Source: Schoenoplectus triqueter (Eukaryota; Streptophyta; Magnoliopsida; Poales; Cyperaceae). Taken from it: 46,060 nt of DNA. This document shows positions 11,528 to 21,216 of this stretch, piece after piece (within the stretch, counting starts at the first letter, position 1; the number at the start of each line of letters is the position of its first letter). The notes beneath the pieces were generated by a model that made no database searches, was not told the origin of the DNA, and saw only the letters and a list, made by a program, of their open reading frames with translations. The translations under genes and the position numbers were made by a program. The stretch is taken from contig CAXKVV010000343.1 in the NCBI GenBank assembly GCA_964058805.1, positions 1-46,060 of the forward strand, written 5' to 3'.

Positions 11528-12123
11528 ACAAGTGTCAATGGGTTGTGTCGGGCCGGGTCGGGTTCGGATCGGGTCATATTATTTTATTATTATTTTATCC
11601 GATCCGTTTAAATTTGGGCCAAAAAATCATGATCCGTACCCGACCCGACCGGATTACGGGTCAACCCGACTCAATCCGTGTAAAATAATTACATATATAT
11701 TAATTATTTTTTATAATTTTAAATAATTAAATATTAATTAATTTATACTTAATCTTAATTATTATATAATTAGTGTACATAGAAAGCTTTAATTAGTACT
11801 AAATTATAAAATTATATTAAAAAATAATTAATCGGGTCGGTTCGGATTGACCCTAACTCGACCTGACCTGATTAATTATATTTTTTAAAGTAATTTTATA
11901 ATTTAGTACTAATTAAAGTTTTAATATACACTAACTAAATTAATTAATATTTAATTTCTTAAAATTAAATAAAAATAATTAATAAATATTTAATTATTTT
12001 ACACGGTTGAGTTGAATCGGATATGGATCAAAATATTTTAATCCGAATTTAAACGATTTAGAATCAAATCGATTAAGAAAAATAATAAAATAATATGATC
12101 CGACACACTAAATACCTCTTTTA
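11528..12123. mobile_element. MITE with GGGTCGGG-rich ends and 9-bp target duplication
   Basis: CCTGCCACC occurs at 11519-11527 and again at 12124-12132, directly flanking 596 bases that unit 1 lacks. The two halves are long imperfect inverted repeats: GGGTCATATTATTTTATTATTATTTTATCCGATCC near 11575, with its complement near 12080. GGGTCGGGTCGG-like runs occur near both ends and in the middle. Related elements lie at 31895 and 34259. The 9-bp duplication suggests a Mutator-like transposase, though the ends resemble hAT MITEs. Confidence 0.75.
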
Positions 12124-12276
12124 CCTGCCACCTAGGAGGAATCTCCAGTACAAGAGACCAAGGCCATGGTTAATGCATTACTAGTAGAAATTGCTTGCGA
12201 GCTGGTGCAATTATTTTTGAGTGATATAAAAATAACACACTTATTTAATAATTCAACAGTAAGTGGCGTATAATAA

Positions 12277-12650
12277 AAATAGGTGTGGATCTTTGACAAT
12301 TAATAGTTTTGATAACTTTGACAATCAATCTCATATAAATTTATAGAAAATCTAAAAAATGAAAAGAACTTTACAAACATATTCTTAACTTATGAGCTGA
12401 TTTTGATTTAATTTGAGTTTCATTTGATATTTCATTAAATACTATTGAAATGATATGATAATTTTAATAGTTTGAATTTAATAATCTTTGATGAAGTAGC
12501 AAATGACATCCAAATTTTATGAAAATTGAATCAAAATCAATCCATAAGTTCAAGAATATGTTTACAAAGATTTTTCAGATTTTATATGAGGTTGGATGTC
12601 GATGTTGTCAAAATTATTAGTTGTAATCAAGTTATCGATCCCCACCCCCC
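12277..12650. mobile_element. Foldback MITE, GGATCTTTGACAATTAATAG type
   Basis: The left end AGGTGTGGATCTTTGACAATTAATAGTTTTGATAA pairs inversely with TTGTCAAAATTATTAGTTGTAATC...GATCCCCACCCCCC at 12600-12650. The interior halves are also inverse (TGATTTTGATTTAATTTGAG with TTGAATCAAAATCAATCC). The orthologous but truncated copy is at 3277-3505. Confidence 0.75.
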
Positions 12651-13470
12651 AAAAAAAAATACTAGTAACAATTAGTACAAACATAGATTAATTAGCGAAA
12701 AGTTGCATGTGGCCTGTTAAAACCTATTATAGTAAATTCATTCAAACAACTTAAATTTATAGTAAATTCAGTAATAATAAACACACCATTTCTCCATATG
12801 CAAACGCCGCTGTTAACTTTCATGCTTTGAAGAACTTGAATTTACGGCTATATTCGATCCAATTTCGTATATTAACATTTAAAATAAATAGAGTAGCTTG
12901 GAATTAATTTTGTATATAGAGTTTCGTGATAATTAAGAGAGACAATAAGAACATAAAACTAAAGAAGGTAGCATATATATAGAGAGAGAAGAGCATAATA
13001 TTATTATTTTCTCTAATTTGGAAACAAATGAGCTCTCACACTACATAAAATAATCTTCTTTTGAATCAGACAGATACAAAATTCAATATATATACCACAT
13101 TAGAAATATAATATGATTATGAGAATGAAACCATATGTAATTTTATAATTTCAATATATATACTTTTTTATTAACAATTACATTGGACAAAATATTTAGT
13201 TTTATTCAACAATATTTAAAGTATTATGCATTTTGTTTAAAAATTAAAAACGATAATAAATAAAAATGTATTAATATATATTGTTTGAATTTTAAATGAA
13301 AATAAATATTTCTGTATGTATAGTTAGTACTAATTACAAGTTACCTAAAGCTGATAACATTAATTATAAAAAGAAAAAAAAAACATTGAAAGTGATGTTA
13401 AGTCCAAAGCTAGATGTGACAAAATTCGATCCGTCTGAAAAATACATCTGATATGATCCAAATCCGACCC
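12651..13470. other. Intergenic, nothing recognised
   Basis: Very AT-rich sequence without a gene. Part (about 13000-13450) is absent from unit 1 and may be inserted material, but I cannot define its ends. Confidence 0.5.
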
Positions 13471-14052
13471 TAATCGCGATTCGGAAACCGTTCGCTGTCG
13501 ATTGATCTCCCAATCGCATCTATTACAATTTACATATCTCTTGAATCGTAGGCTACTAACTACTAAGGCCTTTTCCTGCTACGTATTACAATAACCTTCA
13601 ATTTGAAAAAAAATCGGCAGGCAAATTGAGTAGTTGCATTACGTAAAATGTAAACAGCACGCATGAAAATAATATTGTACTACCATGTATGAATTTTCAG
13701 AAGCTAACAGTTATGTCGGATGCATACATTTGTTCTTTAAAATAGGAAGTTGATATTTGCTTCAAATTAATTAAAGCTTCACAATTATCTACAAGGAACT
13801 GAGCAATTCTTAATTTCAGGAGTGCTGCAGTATATAACAGGGAATTTAGTGTGTTCGATTATAAGTTTTCTCTTGAAAACAATAAATTGTTTTGGCTGGA
13901 AGTTTCCAAAACTGCTGGAAAAATCAAGATATGGCCGACTGTGGATTTTATCAACGCACTTATTTATTGTTTTGTGTGTAGGATTATTAAGTCTATGCTC
14001 CTGAGTTCGACCAAGAAAGGAGTGAATAAAAAAAAGAGGTGCAAGAGAGAAG

Positions 14053-14390
14053 CAGTTTTTATTAATAATAATTAATATTAAATTAATATTATTAAAAATA
14101 AGAGTGAGAACCGTAAAATTTTAAATATACGAATGGCAGCGCGCCACTATCAATGGCGCGGACAAAACACGTCACTGCCAGTTGCGTGTTTCATTATTTT
14201 TATGAAACGTGCCACTACCAATGGCGCGTTTCGTCCAAACTCCGCGCAAGTGAGATGGAGAGACGTTGCGCGTTTTGTATATATAAGAAGCAAATGCGTC
14301 ATTAACAGTGGCGCACTACTATTCGTATATTTGAAATTTTACGGTTCTCACTTATTTTTAATAATATTAATTTAATAATAATTATTATTG
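14053..14390. mobile_element. Mutator-like MITE with CGCCACTGNCAGTGGCG modules
   Basis: A perfect 9-bp target duplication AGAGAGAAG lies at 14044-14052 and 14391-14399. The left end begins CAGTTTTTATTAATAATAATT. The arms share ATTATTAAAAATAAGAGTGAGAACCGTAAAATTTTAAATATACGAATGGCAGCGC-like sequence in inverse order, split here by the interior. The interior repeats a self-complementary module of the form GCGCCACTNNCARTGGCGC. It belongs to the same family as 40104-40515. Short ORFs inside (14133-14375) are by-products. Confidence 0.85.
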
Positions 14391-15284
14391 AGAGAGAAGA
14401 GTTTAAGTTTTATATTTCAAATCGGAGGTGACTCGCTTTAAGAAAATTGAATAGTATTGTAAGTTTTTCGATTTATTTCTCGTCATTCTTTCTCATTCTC
14501 TGAGAATCAATTCGGAAACAATTTATTTTGTCATTCTTCCTTTCCATCACTCCTGCTCACCCTCGTTCTCTCTTTACGAAGCACAACTTTAAAATAACAT
14601 TTGCTCATATGATGAAATGCGAAAAAAATTATCTTCGGCCAAATATACATTTCAACCCTGGCAGTTCTTTTAAATATATATGATTTGAACAAGCCAAAAC
14701 ATAATTTGCAACTCGTATTTATGTTGGGGATATTATATGAAACAAGTCATGTTGGATAAAATTAAAAAGATTAATTTTCAATTGTTGGAGCTAGGAAATG
14801 CATATAGATCTAATATAGAGAATAACTGAGAAATCATGCATGATATTTTATACTTTCTTAATTAATTCAAGTATTACAATATATACGATTCATTTGATTA
14901 ACTAAATTTTAATCCATATAATGAAAGTACAATACATTAATTAATACAATCGCATTGTGCTTTTTATCAAATCTGAAACAATATAAATTACATACATGCA
15001 GATACAAATAGCAATATCATAAACAACAAAAAAACATAGGGGCACTGATACATGAGAAGGGATTAAATTACCATCATCGTTGATGTTTATAGTGTCTATT
15101 TACTTATTCATATATAAATTTAAAAATATGAACAATTGGATATATTATATATAAACTCAATTATATGTTCATGAAAAAACATAAAATTTTAACTTCATTT
15201 AAATAGCCATCAAGTAACGAGGCCAAAATATAAAATTTGATTCGTTAATTTTATTAACGCTTGATGTATATAGAAATTATATTG

Positions 15285-15320
<36 letters not shown>

Positions 15321-15595
15321 ATGATATTTATAAAATATTTTTTCAATTAGTTATTTTATATAAGAATTTAAATAATAGTTATTTGATATTTAATTTTAAA
15401 GGCACCGATGTGACATTAATAATGATGGTAATTTGATCCCTTTCTCTTGATACATATATGGATATATCTTTATAAAGAATTGAAAAGAAAAAGAAACTGG
15501 AACATTTGAATTATATATTTAAACATAGATACAAACAAATGATGAGTTGATTACTCCCCTTTAAGTACTGCATCTTCCTGATATTTTCTCAAATT

Positions 15596-15823
15596 TTAAG
15601 TCAGTTTGTTGTGAATGCATGACCTTATTTTGCAATCCTCTTTCCCGGGACATGAGGGACGATTTATCTGCCAAATTAAGGCTTCATCAATTGTTGCTTC
15701 AATTTATCTTGTTACGGAAATACTAGCAAGCAAGAAAAAAAAATAGATCGTTGTTATTTGAAAGAGAGTTGGATATATCTTTACCAGTGGTTTAATTGGC
15801 CTCGGTCGACAAAGAGAGCTCAT
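15596..15823 (-). CDS. Copy D: putative two-exon cysteine-containing micropeptide gene (36 aa)
   Basis: The model is complement(join(15596..15667,15785..15823)) with a 117-bp intron that starts GTAAAG and ends TTTGGCAG. Exon 1 encodes MSSLCRPRPIKPL; exon 2 encodes 23 residues with the core CPGKEDCKIRSCIHNK, ending TAA. Using any other nearby AG as acceptor gives an early stop, while TTTGGCAG keeps the frame and is the only AG preserved at the matching place in A and B. The TATA box is at 15953-15962 and the leader of about 100 nt contains a CT-repeat tract but no earlier ATG. The strand is minus, as for all four copies. The product is short, basic and cysteine-containing, with no targeting signal visible. 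The family is not recognised. Confidence 0.55.
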
Positions 15824-15853
15824 CTTCTACCTTGGAAATTGTTGGTTTATAAT

Positions 15854-15873
15854 CTCTCTCTCTCTCTCTCTCT
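15854..15873. repeat. (CT)n tract in the copy D leader
   Basis: About ten CT dinucleotides (GA on the transcribed sense strand). It lies between the TATA box and the ATG of copy D, where plant leaders often carry GA/CT tracts. Copies A-C lack it. Confidence 0.9.
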
Positions 15874-15952
15874 TGCTATGTGCTAGCTAGCTTCTTTATT
15901 TTTCCTTTTTCTTATGCTCAAGGACCCCACAGAGAACTGATTCAGGCCAGCT

Positions 15953-15962
15953 CTATTTATAG
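15953..15962 (-). promoter_or_regulatory. TATA box of copy D
   Basis: CTATAAATAG on the minus strand, identical to the copies at 1235, 5388 and 10082 and in the same position relative to the shared leader start AGCTGGCCTGAATCAG. Confidence 0.7.
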
Positions 15963-16735
15963 CGAAATCTCAGTTAATATGCTGGAATTTTTATGGAACT
16001 TTATGGTAAATTTCATGCGTCTCTAAAAGCATGCACGTAGAAGTTCTTAAGAGACAGAATATTTCAAGAAATCAATTTACAAATGTAAATCACCCTTAAT
16101 ACATATTCCATATATACATTTCTTCTTAATTAATTTTAACGGAAAATACACAGGTCAATTAGGACATGAGATCTAAATTGACTCAGACCAGTCTTAGTTA
16201 TTTAATTTTATGGTTGGTAGCAATTAATTAATTTAATTTACGTTGATGTTTAATAGCCCACAGCAATTAATACAGAACAAAGGTCGTTCGCTTGGGGATA
16301 TTACCAAACACACAATATTTGAATGTTCGACGATATTGTCCTTTGATATAAAAAAAGTTAGCTCATATTTTGATGGGAAGATACATATGAAAATAAACAT
16401 ATCTCTTTGAAAATGAGACGAATATCATTCGCCACCTTAGAAATTAATTTTCTGATTATCTCGATCTCACTAATTGAGAAACTTTACTTTAAAAATGCAC
16501 GTACATGAAAAGCCTAGATTTATAACTAAAAATTAAAAAAACAATCACTGATAATTTTTAGAATTGCATTAATTTGTAGTTTTAAAGATAGTACTGTATA
16601 AACTAATAATCAATTAACGATTCTTATTAATTATTGTATTCCACTGGAATACATTTTAACATATTTTTCTTTGTTGCATATATATAGCCGATGCATGATT
16701 TCTCGGATTGGAAATCTAAAATATTGATTGGAAAA

Positions 16736-18160
16736 TGCAAATAGCCATTTCAGGCTTTATACGGCTACGAACCTCCCTAGCCGCCTCTTGGGTTGATTCC
16801 GAGAAGCAAGAAACGCAAAGACAGTACCCTAAATTATCGTGAGATGGTCTCAATTGCCAGTTTATGAGCTGGTGAGAGCTCAGTTTCCTTGTTTCCATGC
16901 AGAGCACAGCTCTAATTTGGAGGAGGGCACAAACAATGTCCTGATGGGATATTGGAGATGGCCGTTTGGGCGCCAAAATTCAATTGCAAATGGTGCGTGG
17001 AGAACACAGATAAGAAAAATGGGCTTGATCGTGTAAATTTCGGCCTACAACTGAATTAATCAGAGACATAACCAAGTTAATGAAGATTCATGGGATGGAG
17101 CCATAGAGGTCAGCTACAAGAATGAACCATTCGTTATAGTTATAAAGACTGATGGAAAGGCACTGCAGAGCGATAAACTGTATCTTTCTTTCTTTATCTC
17201 TTCCTTCAATTCCGTATTGTTGTTGATGGAATTAGATGGTTCTTGGGCCAGTTCCTATGAGAGACTGAAAAAGCTTGTATGCACATCTTCAGTCCATTCT
17301 TTATTCCCTTTATATACATAGACAGTTTGCATCAGTATGTGTGATAGTGCGAGACATAGGTATGTTTCTTGTTGTTAGATCTAGATTTTTTATTAAGTTC
17401 CGTATATAAAACAACAACATTTTTCACAATTATTATCTCGTTTTTTTTCAGGGCTTCTCTGCATTGCTATGTAATATTGAGCAGTATATAATAGACAGCT
17501 TGATTTTTTTAACAAAAGAAATTCGTTAATATATTAATTAAAATGAGTAATCCCATGCAACCGATTCTGCAATGGGTGTTCCAGATCGTCTTGGCAGAAA
17601 GGACATTAATTAGGAAGGAAAAATAATAGAAAAAGATAAAAAAAATAAAAATATCTTGTCAGGAGTATTAAGTGGATGGCAACGAAGCCGGGAGCCACCG
17701 TTTTTCAGGTTATATATTTCCTTTTTTCTCTTTCCCCTGTATACGCGCTTTAAACTCAAAATTGTCAGAGAGATCTTTCTAGATTTGTTTTTGGTGAAGG
17801 TTTCTGATTTAGATGCAAAGTTGATTGCATGATTTGTTAGTCCACTTCATCTTTATTTACTCTCTTCAACAAAGCAATTGTTACTTCTAAGGTATACAAA
17901 ATCAACGAAATTTATTAACACAACATCCAAGCAAAAAGAAAAAAAGAAGAAGAATTTTAGTAATCACCAATTTGGCTATATCACTAATCAAGCAATTCAG
18001 ACTATTCACAAAATTAATAATGGATGAATATAAAGTGTAACAAGGGCATTGCAATTTGTAGTTAATAAATATTATAATACCATGCCAGGAAAATGCAAAA
18101 TGCCAATTGTAAAATGGAAGCATACTGCATAAGGGATCAGTTCTGGTAAATGACAGATTC
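16736..18160. other. Intergenic; possible decayed coding sequence not identified
   Basis: From 16736 to 17170 the base composition is more balanced and looks like worn coding or transcribed sequence, but every frame has stops and I recognise no domain on either strand. At 17673-17706 an ATGGCAACGAAGCCGGGAGCC stretch is followed by CAGGTTATAT, which could be a short first exon with a donor site, but no second exon is evident. The rest is AT-rich spacer. Confidence 0.35.
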
Positions 18161-18221
18161 AGGATCATGTATTGAATGAAGCACATGGAAAATTTAGGGG
18201 AAAAAAATAAACAATCTATTA

Positions 18222-18227
18222 TTTATT
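18222..18227 (-). terminator. Candidate poly(A) signal of the Nudix-like gene
   Basis: AATAAA on the minus strand, about 235 bp past the stop codon of the gene at 18463-19278. It is placed plausibly, but such hexamers are common in AT-rich DNA. Confidence 0.3.
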
Positions 18228-18462
18228 TACAAATTATTAACCTGAATATAGTTAGAAACAATTCAAGGGTTTGGAGTCAAAATGATTTCAATTGTCATTG
18301 CGGAATTAACATACTGAGAACCTTTATAATTGCACAAATCAAAGGAAAAGCAAAAAAAAAAGAAGAGAAAATATAATCACACTCAATCAATAATACTATA
18401 ATGAAATCCAAAATAATAATAAAAAAAATGTACTATTCTAAGCCCAAAACTTATTTTTTACC

Positions 18463-19278
18463 TCATGGTCTCAAATCTTCCTCATGTACCCATTTCCAGT
18501 AGTGTCGTTTTACTGTGACTGCCTTACCATCAAATTCCTCTCCTGTTGCATCCAAATGCTTCTCTCCAATTTCCTCCGTCTCAAACTCACCTTCTTCAGG
18601 CAGCCCCTGTACCACCTTAGCTTCTACTGAGTGCAAAAGATACTGTGCTTTTAGACCAGGATAGGACAGGGACTCTCTCTCCTCTACCCGGATATTACTG
18701 GAACCCTCCAGTACCTCAATAACCACAGACTCACCGAGCTCCTCTCTGACTGCCCGAGCCACGGCTTCCTCAATCGACTCCAGAGGTTTCATCTTCTCTG
18801 ACAGGGGCCGTGATCGTTCGCGAACTGTTCCATCCGACAACAGCTGTTTCCATTCGATCAGAATCAAACCTCTCGAATTTCGTATGTTGATTGAGGCAAC
18901 ATGAACGGTTCGAATTAGGTCTTCATCCGACAAGAGAAGAGAGGCCTCGCCTTGGGAGATCTCGAGAAAGAGGTTGTGGATGGTTTTGGTGCCAGGAGCG
19001 GTGCCCCAGGAGGCGAGAGAGTTGTTTCTGAGGCGAGGAGAGAGGAAGGAGGAGAGGGAATCGGGGGAGGCGAAATTGAGGGGAGGGTTTTGGAGGGGGG
19101 AGGGATGCATGGGGTAGAAAGAGAGTTGGCGCTTTTTTCTCAGGTGCAGGGGTTGATAATTCTTGGATTTGACGAGGAAGGAGACGGCGGCGGTGACAAG
19201 AGAGAGGAGCTGAGGAGGGGAGGGGCAAGGGGAGCCAAGGGAGGTGAAGGGAGGGTAGCGACCCGGCGGCGGAGTCAT
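18463..19278 (-). CDS. Plant Nudix-like protein, probably organelle-targeted
   Basis: This is an uninterrupted 271-residue frame. Residues 1-70 are rich in Pro, Ser and basic residues with a short hydrophobic stretch (24-36), as in a transit peptide. Met57 is an alternative start. From about residue 72 the protein resembles a conserved plant family that I know as Nudix-like proteins of unknown substrate: a SPDSLSSFLSPR block, SWGTAPGTKTIHNLFLEISQGE (89-111, wrapped here across the family block), RPLSEKMKP (157-165), SYPGLKAQYLLHSVEA (205-220) and KRHYWKWV near the end. The Nudix box at 166-183 is degenerate: the usual first Gly is Leu166 and the Glu after Arg175 is Ala176, but Glu179-Glu180 and Gly182 are kept. 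Hydrolase activity is therefore uncertain. The plus-strand frame at 18952-19407 is its antisense shadow. The gene has balanced base composition and no introns. Confidence 0.85.
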   Translation of the reverse strand: MTPPPGRYPPFTSLGSPCPSPPQLLSLVTAAVSFLVKSKNYQPLHLRKKRQLSFYPMHPSPLQNPPLNFASPDSLSSFLSPRLRNNSLASWGTAPGTKTIHNLFLEISQGEASLLLSDEDLIRTVHVASINIRNSRGLILIEWKQLLSDGTVRERSRPLSEKMKPLESIEEAVARAVREELGESVVIEVLEGSSNIRVEERESLSYPGLKAQYLLHSVEAKVVQGLPEEGEFETEEIGEKHLDATGEEFDGKAVTVKRHYWKWVHEEDLRP

Positions 19279-19429
19279 GGATTGGAGGAGAAAGGAAGAG
19301 ATAATAAAGAGGACATTGGCATAGTGCTCTGGCTGGGGTCGAGTCGGCGATTTGGAGGGAGGAGGTATGTGGACGGGAATTGTGGTAAGTGTCCAAGGAG
19401 AAGATAATATTATTGAATTTGGTGTTGTG

Positions 19430-20880
19430 AATTTTGTGATAATGTGATCTCCATTGGACCACGTTGAGCGTGTAATTTATTATTTTATCTTTAAATATAT
19501 GAGCATTTGTTTCACAAAATTATCAACACTAATATTTGATGGTACAATTTATTTTCAAACAATATTTCAAGGACACAAACAGTTCTGCGCTTTCTAGGTT
19601 AGAAATATTTTTCAGGTTATTATTTTTAATTAAAAAAATAGTTGTCAGGTTTAAGGAAACAATCAATGTACACATCCAGTTAAATTGGGAGCTAATATAT
19701 AAATATCAAAATTAATATAAATTCATGTATGTTTTAGGATAGCATTTTATCCATATCATCTGAAAAGGATGAATTTGATTGATTATGATAGTGGTTCAGT
19801 AATAGTTCTATTTTAGGTCCTGATTTTATAATTATTTTGGACTATTTCACCTCTTTTATGTTGTGCTTCAGTAAGGATTATGAGATGAAAAAGGAAGAGG
19901 AAGAGAAAGCAGAAAACATTATCCATCATCTTGTTTCAGAGTTCAAATCGTGGAAGATAAGAAAGTGTAAGAGAGTTAGCGAGGAGACTGACTTATTTAT
20001 TTTCTCTCAACTCTTTCACCTTCAATTTTAAGGATCAGAAATTTAACCTTCTCTTTTGTTCTACGTTGCTTCCATTCCATCGCCTTAAAGAATCAGGTGT
20101 GTGAAATACATTTCTCACTTTTTTCAAAAAAAAAAAATCTTTAGAGGACGCATATAAACTTTATTGAAAACTAGATCGTAAATAAAGTAATTGACAGCGT
20201 ACATCTTTAACTAATAGATTTAATATATAAAAACAAAAGTTGGTTTATAAATGTCCATAATTCATTGAAATAATTTTATTGTTCCATATCAAACATGATT
20301 TATAAATCATAGTATAATATTATTTTTTTCATGTCATATTTTGCACAACTTAATTTTTTTTGTCATACAATGATGTCCGTGCATTTTCAAAATTTGTTAA
20401 TGACTACAGATAAAAAATAGAGAAAAAGAAGTAACAAATATTAATGCGTTAAAATTTGAGCTTAGAGATAAAAACAAATACGATCCATTAAAGCAACTTT
20501 ATCCCCGCTTATTGTCAAATGACAATGTAATGCCACATTTTTAATTGACAATCTCTTCCCATTAAGACGGCATCTTTGAATTTCAGATGAAACTATCATA
20601 GTGACATTCTCATAAATATTTATTTTTATTTTTCAGCATTTTTTACTTTTTTTTCCTCTTCTCTTTTATTGTTGATGTGGTTTGTCAAATAAATTATCAA
20701 TTATCTAATTTTGCATATTCCCTGTATCCTTAAAATTAAAATGATAATTATCAATTAGAATTTAACAATCAATTTGACAGAAATGCAAAAGCTCCAACAT
20801 AAACGTGTGGTTATCACTGATACAACTAACATCAACCCACTCTTTCCTATCACGCTAAGACAAAATACAAATTTAATATC
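19430..20880. other. Intergenic between divergent genes, nothing recognised
   Basis: AT-rich spacer between the 5' ends of the minus-strand Nudix-like gene and the plus-strand basic-protein gene, so both promoters must lie here. The short frame at 19837-20031 has no recognisable domain. I see no repeats with clear borders. Confidence 0.5.
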
Positions 20881-20898
20881 TTCAATTTCGTAACTGCC

Positions 20899-20932
20899 GG
20901 CCCAAAAAGAAAGATCCAATTTGCACGGCCCA
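20899..20932 (+). promoter_or_regulatory. Paired GGCCCA site II-like elements
   Basis: GGCCCA occurs at 20899-20904 and 20927-20932, about 300 bp upstream of the ATG at 21217. Such site II elements (bound by TCP factors) are typical of promoters of constitutively expressed plant genes. The spacing fits a promoter of the downstream gene. No TATA box is obvious. Confidence 0.45.
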
Positions 20933-21216
20933 GAAAATTCTTTTTCCTTAGCAGCCTAATTGTCAGCCGTCGGATCGATGCCTACTGGCGACAGCCGACA
21001 GGACCCATATTCTTTACACAAACCTCTGTTCCGAGTTCTGATCATCAATCAAACAATTACCAATCCGAACAAACAAACAAGAAGGAACAAAATCGACGCA
21101 ACTCGACCGGCGAGTCTCTACCGATTCTATCGTTCTTCGCCGAGAGCCAAAACTTACCAATCGGGTTCGAAAATCGCCGAAGAATAATCGGATACGAGAG
21201 TGCGCTGCCAAATACG

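Larger units (their letters stand above)
8950..16735. repeat. Tandem segmental duplication, unit 2 (carries peptide genes C and D)
   Basis: Second copy of the segment at 575-6320, lengthened by insertions absent from unit 1: about 9100-9715 (partly unexplained), foldback 10640-10965, a remnant at 11067-11240, MITE 11528-12123, about 13000-13450, MITE 14053-14390 and AT-rich material at 15055-15440. Within each unit the two peptide-gene copies have similar flanks, so an older duplication produced the A/C and B/D lineages and a later one copied the pair. Confidence 0.85.

Noticed and set aside
14133..14375. 80-residue ORF, and similar frames at 40172-40435
   Set aside because: They lie wholly or mostly within the foldback MITEs and follow their palindromic modules.
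16716..17040. Overlapping ORFs on both strands (86 and 65 residues)
   Set aside because: No domain is recognisable on either strand, the frames are interrupted just outside, and no splice structure is evident.
18952..19407. Plus-strand 151-residue ORF
   Set aside because: It is antisense to the 5' part of the Nudix-like gene, Gly/Glu-rich by composition, with no recognisable domain.
18923..19462. Minus-strand 179-residue ORF in another frame of the Nudix-like gene
   Set aside because: It overlaps the conserved frame, stops early and has only low-complexity Ser/Pro/Leu content.
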